A stretch of DNA of 64,000 bases from Manis javanica (taxonomy: Eukaryota; Chordata; Mammalia; Pholidota; Manidae): positions 164,831,401 through 164,895,400 of the forward strand of contig NC_133158.1 of NCBI RefSeq assembly GCF_040802235.1, in the 5' to 3' direction. The notes beneath the pieces are model-generated. The model was not told the origin of the DNA, did no database searches, and saw only the letters and a program-made list of their open reading frames with translations. The translations under genes and the position numbers were made by a program. This document shows, piece after piece, positions 31,954 to 43,286 of this stretch; position 1 is the first letter of the stretch; the number at the start of each line of letters is the position of its first letter.

Positions 31954-32600
31954 CTAATTTATTTACATTTAAAAACTGATGCTCAGTTCAGTTTTTGAAA
32001 ACTTGTAATTATGTTTGGAACAATTGAGTATATGAATCTAATTTTTCAGATATAAATTTTATGCAATTTACATACAGTTAGCTTTTTACAGTTTAAGTAT
32101 TTTCATTAAAAAATTAGGTTCCAAATTTGTATTGTAAATGTAAAATATACTCTGGATTTTGAGGGGGGAGTATATTAGGTTAAACAAAATATGATGTCAA
32201 AAATACTTCCACATGTGTCTTTTTACCTTTTTTAATGTGGCACTAGAAAATTAAAAATCGCACATGTGCTTGCATTGTATTTCTTTTCCTCTTCCTGTTC
32301 CAGGCCCGACCAGGACAGACCTGTCACCTGGGCTTGGCCAATCCAGTGCTCCCCAGAGCCTGAGGAAGCAAGGCGGGGACAGAGAGCTCCCGGGTGGGAG
32401 TGGGGTGAGCCGCTGCAGAGGTTGCTCTTCCCACCAGTGCCCTGGTGAGATTCTCCCGGCTTCCCTAGTCTTCCACCTACATGCCCACGTCTCAGATTCC
32501 CTTCTGCTCACATTAGCCAGTCTCTTACTAGCGTTTGCAGACAAACACTCTTTAACAGACATGAGCAGGACTTGTCAGGAAGCCAGTCTCTACCCTTGAC
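31954..32600. other. No gene seen
   Basis: AT-rich then GC-richer DNA. Three overlapping ORFs around 32250-32600 on both strands show no conserved motif and no splice or promoter support. Confidence 0.4.
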
Positions 32601-32738
32601 CCAAGTTTCACCAGAATTCCTGGGGTATCGTGTTACCCCTGAAGTCCCAACCCCTGGGGCCAGGGCAGCTGAGTCTGCATCAAGTTCCTCTGGGGATCCT
32701 GATCCTCAGTGGGGTTGACAAGCACTGCTTTAGGACTT
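32600..32738. mobile_element. hAT-like DNA transposon remnant
   Basis: CCAGAATTCCTGGGG, GGGCAGCTGAGTCTGCATCA and a right end GGTTGACAAGCACTGC resemble short nonautonomous hAT elements. The left terminus is lost. Confidence 0.5.
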
Positions 32739-32857
32739 CTTCTAAGCATCCACACGGCCCGGGGTGAACGTGAGCCTGTGCTACCACACCTCTGCTATGG
32801 AGGTTAAGCAAACTTTCTGGGACCCCTACCCCTCTGCAGCCAGAGGAATCCCATTCA

Positions 32858-33290
32858 CGTATTCAACAAATATTTACTGAGGACCCATTATGCACACTCC
32901 AGATGTTGTCCTGGATCCTAGGGGTAAAACAGTGAACAAAACAGACAAGACCCTCTCTGCTAAAACATACTTTCTAGTGGGGGAAAAGGGGATAATAATA
33001 AACCAAATAAAAAAGAAAGGTATATAATATGTTAGATGGTGAAAGTTCTAAGAAAACTGAACCAGGGATTAAGGAATTTGCGTGCGTGCGTGCGTGCATG
33101 TGTGTGTGGGGGGGGGGGGGGAGGGCATAGAAACATAGGTGAGATGATCACAGAAGGAACACCTGGGAATTTACATTTGCAGGAAAGGAGCAAGCCTTGA
33201 GAATAAGGGGTTGGGGGAGCTTCCCAGGCGAACAGAAAACAGGTGCAAAGACCCTGAAGTAGGACTTTGGTCGTGAAGTTGTTACGAAAT
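32858..33290 (-). mobile_element. L2 LINE 3' region with simple repeat
   Basis: ATTCAACAAATATTTACTGA, then AACAGTGAACAAAACAGACA and CTTTCTAGTGGGGG, is the complement of the L2 3' end. GTGCAAAGACCCTGAAG-type text further right is also L2. A GCGT/GT then poly-G tract interrupts it at 33081-33121. Confidence 0.85.
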
Positions 33291-34008
33291 TCCTTAATTG
33301 GGCCACCCCCAACTTATGAGGCTAGTGGCTGCTCAGGGCTTCTGGGTGCTGGGAAGCTGTCTCTGACCAGCACTGGGCAGGGCCAGGGTCCCTGAAGGGG
33401 GAGGGGAAGGGGGTGGAGTCAGAGCTCTATACGTGGACGTGGTGAGACCTGTCCTAAAGATCTCCTCTCCCTTCTATAAGTTGGCGTGCCATTTTGAAAC
33501 TGAAATTCAGTCCTCAATTAAAGGAATCTCAGACGGATTTGGGGATGGAATAAGAAGCTTCTAGGCCTCAGACCACCTGAGGCCAGAGGGGGCTGCCCTG
33601 CTACACCCAAAATACTCTGTGCAAAGAGGAAATGTCAGCCTCTCCCCGGAGGCTATGTGCATTTTTCAACCAGCTGACCAGGAGCTGATACCACCTTTGA
33701 TTCCCTGGCCAGGAACACTCACCTGATTTCCAGGGCACCTGTACTCCTGGTCTGCACATGGGGATGTGGACTTGAGGCTTGGGTCAGTCTGTCTATGTCC
33801 CAAGTGGACAGAGTTTATGTGCCAAAGGACAGATAGTCTGTTAGCAGTGGGGTTTGATTTTTTTACATATGTGCAAGTAATCAAAAGTGAAACTAGAGTA
33901 GCCTTATTTCCGAGGAGTAGGTGGAAGGCTTTCCTTCCAACACAGTAAGGGAAGTTGAATGGATAGTCCCAGCCCACTGGCTTAAGTGAGAAAATCCAGG
34001 AAGGCTCA
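33291..34008. other. No gene seen
   Basis: Unique-looking sequence. ORFs of 60 and 116 codons on opposite strands overlap and show no motif. Confidence 0.4.
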
Positions 34009-34196
34009 CTGCACATTCTTTTTTTCTTTTAATTATTTGTATTTTGGTATCATTAATATACAATTACATGAGCAACATTGTGGTTACTAGATTCCCCCCA
34101 TTATCAAGTCCCCCCACATACCCCATTGCAGTCACTGTCCATCAGCATAGTAAGATGCTATAGAATCACTACTTGTCTTCTCTGTCCCTGCACATT
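34009..34196 (-). mobile_element. Very short young L1 3' end with target duplication
   Basis: A 170-bp minus-strand L1 end (34018-34187) starts with a T-rich tail and contains AGTCACTGTCCATCAGCATA. It is flanked by CTGCACATT at 34009-34017 and 34188-34196. This is a severely 5'-truncated L1 insertion. Confidence 0.88.
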
Positions 34197-35146
34197 ATCT
34201 CGTGAGAGGACCTATGTTAACAGGAAACAGTAAGTACTGTTTTTAATTTTAAAAATCTGGGGTGTTGGAGAAATAGCCAAAGGCCAATGTGGCTGGTGTG
34301 GAATGAGTAAGGAGAAAGAACGGTAGAAACCGAAGTCAGAGCAGTAAGTGCCGTGGCGGCAGGAGGCGTCCATCACCTGCACCTGACCCCCACCAGCCGG
34401 CCCAGTGAGTGAAGGAAGGCTGGCACGTCACGTACCTTTTGTTGACCCTGTCCACATGCCCATCCTCCATTTGGCTGGTACTTACTTAGGGTGTCTTGAG
34501 AGCAAGGCAGCTGTCCCCAATAATCACCTTTTGTCTGTTCACGTACTTTTTGGTGAAGACAAGACAGACAAAGGCCTTTGTTTCAGAGAGTTGACTGGAA
34601 TGTGCATTGATTTTCTTCATGATAAACACATAACTAACACAGTGAGAAAAAGATAACTGAAAAAGAGAGAAAAACATTGTGGCAGGATCATAAACCTTTT
34701 GTCTGCTCCGAATTAAATGAGGATATTTCCCAGAATCCTGTTAATTTGGAAAACTGGAAAATTCTAAGTCACTAAAAGTGTGCTTTTTCCTTAGGTATCC
34801 CAACTTCCCTCTGTAGCTAGAGCTGATCACAGCACTCTGATTAGATAGGATTAGACATCAGGAAAAATGAAAAGTACATGTGTACTCCCCTGGATTATTA
34901 AATATTTGTTAAAATCTGTTTCATCAACTGATTTGCCCAAACTGCTATGACCCCTACTGCCAGGGCACCCAAAGTCCTTTCTCAGTTCTTTTTTCTCCAG
35001 CCACCTGTAACCCCCTCTGGGTTTATTGTCCAACCTGTGTTCATGGGTGGGGCTCAGGCTTCTGCTCTGTTATTTGCAGACCTGTAAGTAAATGCTTTGC
35101 CTTCTCACCGACTGCAAATCAGGAATCAGAGAGCATCTGTGCTCAT
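34197..35146. other. No gene seen
   Basis: AT-rich DNA with two chance ORFs on opposite strands over the same bases (34.4-34.7 kb). No repeat recognised. Confidence 0.4.
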
Positions 35147-35715
35147 GCATGCATTCATTCATTTTTATTTTTTAGTGCCTACTGGAGATCAGGTATGGTT
35201 CTAGGGATTAAAGAGACCCCCTAGTACACCAGAAAAGTGAAGTGAGTGACTATAGGAGGGAAAAAGTGGGGCTTACGCTCTTGTGAGAAGACAGACCACA
35301 AGTAAGTAGGTATCAAATATGAAATATGTCAGGAAAGTTGTGAGGAAAGTATGGCAGATCAAGAGGTGGAGAATGACAAAGGGTGTGGTGCTAGTTGTTA
35401 GAACAAGTGGTCAAGAAAGGACCCTTTGATAAGGTGACTCATAAACAGGAGTCTGGTGGATACCTCAGGTTAGATCTTCTCAGGCAGAAACAGGATCCCA
35501 GAGTCAGATCCTGGCTGTGGCTGTCTGCATCAGACAGGAGGCCCTGGTGGAGGGAGGGAGTCAGGAGCATGGGCTCAGAGCGGCTGGAGGGGACAAGCTC
35601 AGGCAGAGCCTGGCCAGCCGAGCAAGGACTTTGGATGGTATTCGAAGTGTGGTGGAAAGCCACTGCAACATTTTAAGACAGTCATGCTGGCTGCTGTGAG
35701 GAGAGACTAGAAGTC
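35147..35715 (-). mobile_element. L2 LINE fragment
   Basis: TTTAGTGCCTACTGGAGATC, GGGGCTTACGCTCTTGTGAG and later TTTTAAGACAGTCATGCTGG follow the complement of the L2 3' half. The 93-codon ORF within it is a by-product. Confidence 0.7.
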
Positions 35716-36961
35716 TAGTTAGGAGCCTGCCACTGCGGTGTAGGCAAAGGAAATGGAGAAACAGGTGCGACGGGCAAATGCTGGCCCTAAGCACTCACGG
35801 GAGGCCCACTGATTGGTCTGCTCCCCCTTTACTCCGCTCCTTGTGGAGGCACATCAGGTGGCAGTGAAGGAAACGCCTGGCCAAGGCTTCCTGGCTTGAT
35901 TGAAATAGGGAGTTTGTTCACAGCAGACATTTTCTTCAATAAGTTTCACTTTATCCTTTATTTAAGACCTCTACTAGTTCAAGTCCTTTCAGAAGCCTGG
36001 GGAAGAAATGTCTTCCTTCTGGGCATCCCAGAAACTGCTGTAGTTTAAGAATGAGAAAAGTGTCTTTCTACAAGCTTATCTATTAAAATACTTAAATGCT
36101 GCTGTTGGGCTTTGCAGCTTTACCCATACTTTCATTCTCTTGGGCAGAACGTGAGCTTGCCTATGGCAGGTAAGTAGACCACAGCTGTGGGGAGAGCTGG
36201 GGGGTGCCATGGACCTGGGGAAGCCTCTGTAGTCAACCACGAGTCAGGAAATGAGCTCCTCCATGATCAGCTGAACTTTCTGTTGTGTTCTCAAAGGTTA
36301 AAACGTCAACTACCAGACGCTGCCATGCCTCCCACGACGGCTTTCGTGTGTGCCTCCCACCGGAATTTCAGCGTCTGGCCGTCACAAGACCCTCCTTCCT
36401 GCTGCTGACCACTGGCTAATCTTGGAGAGGTTTTGATGGGTAGAGCGCTGACAGTTGAGCTCTTCTTCCTGCCACAAGGTTATTATAAAGGGCAACTTCT
36501 TATTTCAAAATCATGTGGTCCCAAATGTATGGTGAACCTGGCTTGCCAGCGCAGGGACTCCACCGCATGTGTGACTCCTGGTGACAGCTTGTGGAGACCC
36601 CAGAAGTGGCTCTGCAGCTCCTGTGCTGCAGCCATTCCATAGGTTCACTGTGACTGAGGCAAAGGGTCCTCTGATGTTCTTAGGTCATTCCTCAGAGACT
36701 GGAATAGTCCTGTTCAAAACAACACTTACTATTATTCTTTAACACTTTACCTGTACAGAGGGGAGAAGTGCACGTGAATTGCGTGGAGAGACATGCCCTA
36801 AGCATGGCTGCATGTATGAGGGACATAGATATAAAGAGACTAACTGAAAGTCGTCAGCTACCAATTTGGCCGGTTTCCTCAAAGACCCAGGAAAAAATTA
36901 TCACAATATTGTAAGTACCAGACATAATCTTTAATTCTGTTGAGAAACAATCTGATTTCTT
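35716..36961. other. No gene seen
   Basis: Mixed sequence with short plus-strand ORFs at 36.2-36.65 kb that lack any recognisable domain or splice context. Confidence 0.4.
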
Positions 36962-37389
36962 CCAAGTCACAACTTTTATTTATGTATATATTTATTTATT
37001 ATGATTTGGTGATTAATTTTAATATTTTTATTGGAATATAGTTGATATGCAATATTATATTGGTTTCAGATGTATAACACGGTGACTCAATAATCACGCA
37101 CATTACTAAATGCTCACCACAGTAAGTGCAGTTACCGCCACTACCATACCAAGGTATTACAGTATTATTCTCTGTGTTGTGCTTCCATTCCTATGACTTA
37201 TTTTATAAATTGAAGTATGTACTACTTTCTCCCCTTCACTTATTTTACCCACCCCCCCTGCCCTCCTGTGGTAACTAACAGTCTGTTGTCAGTATTTGTG
37301 TGTCTGTTTCTTTTTGTCTTGTTTTTTCGCCTCTGCATACAAGTGAAATCATATGGTATTTGTCTTTATCTGCCAAGTCACAACTTTTA
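36962..37389 (-). mobile_element. Old-type L1 3' end with perfect 17-bp target duplication
   Basis: CCAAGTCACAACTTTTA occurs at 36962-36978 and 37373-37389. Between them is a minus-strand L1 3' UTR (TGGAATATAGTTGATATGCA, CTCACCACAGTAAG) of a family different from the young L1s at 9 and 60 kb. Polymorphic decay inside, with a perfect duplication, makes the insertion easy to date relatively. Confidence 0.92.
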
Positions 37390-38034
37390 AAACCAGTAAT
37401 AAGATTAATAGCTTGGGTTATAAGAGTTTATCCACTTGAGACAAGGATACCTTATGAAGTACTTTATCGTGGTTCACAAATACCCAAGTGCTTCCATATG
37501 GTTTCTGTGATTGTCCCAATAGATTTTGTGTACCTTAGTAGATAAGAGTCCTTTAGGTTTAAAAGTTAATCCCAATATACAGAAAGCAAAATGAGGTGCA
37601 GAGTTTAATGCTCAAAGGCAACTGTTTAAGACACCCCTTGATGCACAGGACTCAGGACCCAGGGCTTTGTCACGTGCCTGCTCCCCACCCCCACTCCAGG
37701 AAGACACTGAAATTATGGGTGAAATAATTTCTGGACATCAACAAATGTATGTGATGTATATGCTCTCTAAAGTTCTTAGAAATAAAAGTACTTTCATTTG
37801 AAATTTAAAAATTCACCAGTTACCTTTTCAGCGTGAATGCCATTGAAATAGTTAATGAAAAATGGGGAATTAATTTTATTTTATCCACTATATTTAAATT
37901 TTATCAACATGTAATTAACATTTAAAAAGTATTATGAGATATTTTACTTTTTTCCATACTAAATCTTGAAAATTTGGTGTGTATTTTACACTTACTCTGT
38001 TTTAGCTTGGATGCTAAATTTTGATTCAAAATAT
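37390..38034. other. No gene seen
   Basis: AT-rich DNA without recognised repeats or ORFs. Confidence 0.4.
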
Positions 38035-38790
38035 AATTGATTCTTAAATGAACATGGGTTTCAACTATGTGGGTCCACCTATACATGAATTTTTTTCAAT
38101 AGATATATTGGAAATTTTTTTGGAGATTTGTGACAGTTTGGAACATTTTCCTTTCTGTAGCTTGGTTTATTGTAAAACTATAGTGTGAGATTAATGAGCT
38201 TAATATATAAATCAAGTAATATAGAAATCAAATGTATGAAGATTTGTGACTTAATTGTCTTTCCTACGACCTCTGATGTTTGGTCAAGGACAGAGTGATT
38301 AAAGCCATAAAAAGTTCCTACAGCTCCTGACCGCCCTCACATGGTTTTGGTGTCCTTGAGGAGTGTCCCGCCCTTGGGCTGGACTCAAAGATAGATGATG
38401 ATCATGTGCTGAACCCCCTACTCAGAATTCTTCAGATATTCATTTACTCAATAAATATGAGGAGTGCCTTGGCATTACTCTTGAGCTGTTATGCCTTGAG
38501 TCCCCTGGCTGGTCTGTTCAGGTCTTCGATATCTCATCGCATCACCTCCTTAATCTGGGGGTCGGAGACAAAGAAGCCGACACTGTAGCATATAATATAT
38601 ATAACATACAACATTTGTGTTAATCAACTGTTTATGCTATCAGTAAGGCTTCCTTCCTGTCAGTGGTAGGCTATTAGTAGTTAAGGTTTTGAGGCATCAA
38701 AAGTTATACAGAGATTTTCGGCTGCATGTTGGGGAGTTGGCCCTCCTAACTCCCATGCTGTTCTAGAGTCAACTGGGGTTGCCCTGTATT
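38035..38790 (+). mobile_element. Tigger-type (pogo) nonautonomous DNA transposon
   Basis: The left part reads AACATGGGTTTCAACTATGT and GGGTCCACCTATACATGAAT, the known Tigger end. The right end ACTCCCATGCTGTTCTAGAG then TCAACTG is its inverse. The interior carries no transposase ORF, so it is an internally deleted copy. Confidence 0.8.
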
Positions 38791-39250
38791 TACAGTTCAT
38801 AAAACTTAAATATGAAAAAGTCAAATCACATACTCAAGTTATGCTAAGCATACTTAAAAAAGTTTTCCAGTAACTGAGTTAAGAATCGATATTTAAATTT
38901 AAATTTTTAAAAATAAAGAAAACTCAGTTCCTTAGCTGCACTAGCCACAATTCAAGTGCTCAAGAGTTGCATGTGGCCAGTGGCTGCTATACGGGACAGC
39001 ATTGACTCAAAGAGAAACAAGGCTGTTTCTTGGGGTGCTGCTACTGAGACAGGGACCGTGGGCTTAGACAGAGTAGGGTGAGGGCCTCCGGGAAAAAAAC
39101 AAAGCAAGATATCCATTGTAGGATTTGCTTTAGCCTGCTGGGGGGCCCAGCTTGTTTTTCTGACTTTACCCAGGTGCTGCTTTTCTTCCTCCAGCCTAAA
39201 CAAATAATTTGCAACCTGGGCAATATAGCAAGCAAGCCCACAACAACCTA

Positions 39251-39720
39251 GTGAAAACAGGAAGGATTTCATCTTGAAAATGAGATTGCATTTTAAAATG
39301 CAATTTGTTAAAAATTTTCTTAACATACTATTTAACAAACAGACAATAACTCAGCCCACCTTGGGAGCAAAGCAGGCTGCCTTGAGTGATATGCTCACAG
39401 ACCAGGAAGCTGCTATCCTGGGTGGAAATCAGAGCAGTAAAATTCTTGTAAATATCCAGGAAGACTAATAAGAAATGTAATGTCTCTTCAAAGATAAACA
39501 TTTTGGGACCACTTAGCAGGTGTACATCACTAGCCCTTTGTCTCTCAACTGCCTATAAAACCCCTAGGCAACGCACCACCTGGGACTCTCTTGTCCCCTC
39601 CTGGCCTGAGCCGGGAGCTCTGTCCTTTTGCTCTATCTCTAAATAAAAGCCTCTGCCTTGCTCTCCTACCTTGAGCGTTTGTGAAGTTCATTCTTTGACC
39701 CCATGAACAAGACCCCGGCA
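39251..39720 (+). mobile_element. Solo LTR, gammaretrovirus-like
   Basis: It has an ordered promoter and RNA-end layout: TATAAAA at 39554, a GGGACTC start 28 bp later (39582), AATAAA at 39642-39647, a cleavage position near 39667, and a U5 ending CCCCGGCA at 39720. The R region is therefore 86 nt. The layout and the GACCCC-type U5 recall gammaretroviral LTRs. The 5' boundary is uncertain, and no internal proviral sequence lies on either side. Confidence 0.75.
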
Positions 39721-40507
39721 TCACTACTAACAGGATGGCATTCAAGCAGACTATCCTTAATATTCTCTCAAAACTGAATAACTTGCTTGTCGTTTAAACT
39801 ATCTACTATTCTCATCAACATATTGTAAATAATCCAAAATTTTCTTAATTGTGTTTTCACATTATAGGTCATGCTTTCTAGTAAACTTTAAACTACATTC
39901 AGATTTCATGTGTAAGTGCTTCCTGTTGAATTAGGAAGAGGCTTATACTGATACGAATTCTGAAATGACCACATAAGTCATGCATCTTTCTCCAGCGAAG
40001 CCATTACTACAAAGTTAAGCCAACCCCTCAAACCAGTGTTAAAAAGGACATCCCACTATATTTCTTACAAAGTAATGATTACCTATTCCTTGCATATTTA
40101 TTCAAATTAACAATTCCTGAGAACAAAAAGTGAAAATATTTTTATGCCCCTGGTTTAGCTCTCCAATTTACATTAACTCTTCAGAAGTTGAGAGTTTAAA
40201 AAATAAATGCAAAACACTCAGGTATTAGACTGAATGACAATAGCTCTAGAAGTTCTTACTTATCTTAAACCTGTGTGACCCTTGAAATTATAAAACCTAC
40301 TGATCAAAATAGATGCTCAAATCTTTACCAAGAGAGTAATTCTGCTCTCATACGGCCAAAAACAGAACTGATATTCATATTTCTGGAACCCATGACGTCT
40401 GTCCAAAGCCGAGATGGTGTGGCCTCCCTACTCAAGCCCCCAGCTTGGTCCTGAAGCTCCATTCTCCATCACTGAGAGGTAGACTTCATCAGGCCCATCT
40501 GCCAACC

Positions 40508-40560
40508 TTCAATTATACTTTGTTAGTATCTTTATTTTCTTCTTAAACAATTAGTGTCAA
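40508..40560. repeat. First copy of a ~50-bp direct repeat
   Basis: CAATTATACTTTGTTAGTAT and the following TTTATTTTCTTCTTAAACAA TTAGTGTCA recur at 41404-41454 with a small change near the left. The copies are about 0.9 kb apart. Confidence 0.9.
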
Positions 40561-41403
40561 ATTAGGCCTAATTAGAGTTCAAATCAGGCCTACCTGGACA
40601 AACAAAAGGGCAGGGATGTGGGAGTTACCACAGAGAGACTTGATACTTTAACGTCTGTCTCTGTGATTCGAAGCCAGGACTATTAATTTTTGAAATCTTG
40701 CCAAGGTATTGATAAGAAAAGGCACAGTGAAAGTCAAGGAAAGGACACCCAAGGGCTTGTGAGATGCCACTTAAAGTTCCCACCTAGGGAAGCAGAATCT
40801 GAAAGGGCACAGTGCAGTGGGCTTAATCTCAGTCTTGCTTTGCTGTAGGCTACTAGAAGTTGCTAGAACTAAGAGGTCTTTTAGGTAAGCTACAAGCAGT
40901 GGAGTATAAATATGTAATACTTACATACTAGAACTATGCAGTACCACATATTTAATTCTTTCTTAAAGCTAAAAATTGATGGGGGCAAATCGGTGGGGCA
41001 CCAGACTCTTAATTCCAGAGTGGCAGAGAAGGTGCTCCCATGCCTGTGTGGGGATGGACAGCAGAGAGGGTTCCTTCTTGACTCCAGCAACCAGAATGTG
41101 GGCAGGAGGTGGCCACCGGCATACACTACTGCCAACGGCCAGGCCTCCCTCCAGAGGTGGTGAGCCGTCCTCGGGACATACCGCAGCCTGGCTCTGGGCT
41201 CCCTTTTTGGCTGTCTCTGCTCCCGTCCTCTCCTTCCTGTTTCAGGGTGAACCCCCACGCTGTTTCTCCATAGCCCAGGAGCCACAGTGTGTCTCCAGTG
41301 TAAAAGTTAACGTAATTGAGTGAAACGATAATGGTGTTCATAAAAGCAACTATATATTGGTACAGAGCTCTATATTGAAGTACCTATATTACTTTATTTA
41401 ACC

Positions 41404-41454
41404 CTCAATTATACTTCAAGTTAGTATCTTTATTTTCTTCTTAAACAATTAGTG
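41404..41454. repeat. Second copy of the ~50-bp direct repeat
   Basis: The right 38 bases match the copy at 40.5 kb exactly; the left part differs by a CAAG/TTG change. Too long for an ordinary L1 target duplication and no transposon was recognised between the copies. Confidence 0.9.
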
Positions 41455-43035
41455 TCATGGCAGCTACAGCTCTTTAACTCCAAGCCTATTAAATGTAGAA
41501 GGTTATTAAATGGCATCTACTCACATGTTAGCCAGAGGGTAATCCTGGGAAACGCCTGCCCCTCTACACACTTGGGTGGCCTGATCAGTGACTGTGCTGA
41601 CAGCAGGACGGGCAGTCACTTTAATTACTGCAATCCATATAAGCAAGATATAAAAAGAATTTTCCTGTCTTAGACAATAAACATTGTGGCAGAATTTAAT
41701 ATAATTTGTATTTTCTTTGTGAAATGAAACAAGGGAAGTTTCCCACGTGCATTCTCTACTGAAACAGGATCTTTGATGAAAGCCAGCAGATCCGCTGCGA
41801 GGCTAATAGCCATATTTCAGTCAGTACAGCCCTTCTGGAAAGAGAGAGCTCTTCCAAATCACATTGTATTCATTTATTTATAACTTGCCGCGTTTCCAAA
41901 AGGATCTCAGGCAGCTGATGAATCACACCGATCACTTCAGAGAACATAAAACTGATTAGACTTCACTAATCAGTTTTCTTAGGGAAATTTTATTAGCTTT
42001 TAATAAACAGTCATATTCTTATTCCACATAAGGCAGAAACATAAGAAGGCCAGGACAGAGAGGCCCTGTATGAACTGTTAGCAGTATGTATGTATGTGGC
42101 AGTATAGCACTGCATATTTTGTCATCGTGATCACTCTTTACTAGAACCCTAGACTCAGGCAGAAGGGCTGGTTTGCCCAAGGTCACAAGGCTAGCAGAAA
42201 GCGACATACTGGGTACAATCCCAAATCTGTATAAAATCTAGGATTTTCCTCCTCCCTGTGCTGCATCTAAAAAATGCTGAAGATATTCCACATCCTGAAA
42301 ACCATTCCCTAAAGCTAACAATGAAAGGAGAGCTAGCTGGGACATAACATAACCTTTAAACCAACATCACATGAAAGCTTCCAATATTCTGAGTGCCGTT
42401 AAGGCACCATGAAACTTGACATGCCCAGTGGGTGGGAGAAACTGGAGGCGGTTTGGCAGACGGTGGTCCAAGCGGCCCCACCTCTTTCTAGGACCCAGAG
42501 TGTCCAGGCTGTGGGCAGCTTTCAGGGTCAACAGGTGGATCTCCTCAATGGCAAAGCGGCTTTCAGCAATCCAGGGAGCCATGACCTCCTGCAGGGGAGC
42601 AAAGGGTAGCGAGAAGGAGGTGGAGATGAGCTGGTGACTGATGTTTGCATGTAACACAGCCTTTGTGCTTCAGTGAAAATACTCTTGAGGTCAAGGACTG
42701 TTCCCAAGCCTTATTCTTACATATTTTTAGATGTAAGAGTTAAATCAGTTGATATACACCAGCCACCACAAACCTATGTACTGCTGCAGTTAACATTGGC
42801 AGATTTGGGGAAGAAATTTTTTATGCTTAGTTCTTTATTTTGGTATCTTAGTGTCTGAAGTCAAGATGGCTGAACCTAGCACTGCCTTACTGCCAAAAGT
42901 CCCCTCACCAGTCCTGCTACACGTTGATGGCACAGTCTCACTGAGACCCAGATAAATGCGTGGTGGTGGACCTGCTTATAGACAATCTTGATAATCTCCA
43001 GGACAATTTCAATGTGGGGGTGATCTAGTAATCTT

Positions 43036-43286
43036 ATCTTGTGTTGTTATTTATTTAGTAAAAATGATCACTTTCTTTGGTGAACAGTTCATGAACTTTA
43101 AAACATGTATAGATTGGTGTAACCACAATCAAAATACCCATCTCCTACCCCCATCCCCTCTGACAACCACCAGTTTGCTCTTTGTATTTATGTTTGTTTC
43201 TGTTTGTTCATTTGTTTTGCTTTTCAATTCCACATATAAGTGAAATTATATGGTACTTGTCTTTCTCTGACTTACTTCACTTTGTA
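43036..43286 (-). mobile_element. Old L1 3' UTR fragment
   Basis: AAAATGATCACTTTCTTTGG, TTCATGAACTTTAAAACATG and AAGTGAAATTATATGGTACT are the complement of an L1 3' UTR. It abuts ORF2 sequence of the next element, so either a separate copy or one with a large internal deletion. Confidence 0.7.

Larger units (their letters stand above)
39721..43035. other. No gene seen; one 50-bp direct repeat and one MIR scrap
   Basis: About 3.3 kb of mostly unassigned DNA. Overlapping opposite-strand ORFs at 40.9-41.3 kb and 42.4-42.65 kb show no motif. A MIR-like piece (GGTTTGCCCAAGGTCACAAG) lies at about 42150-42240. A duplicated word at 40511 and 41407 is listed separately. Confidence 0.45.

Noticed and set aside
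40890-41323. Opposite-strand ORFs of 115 and 131 codons
   Set aside because: They overlap each other, share no known domain and lack promoter or splice support.
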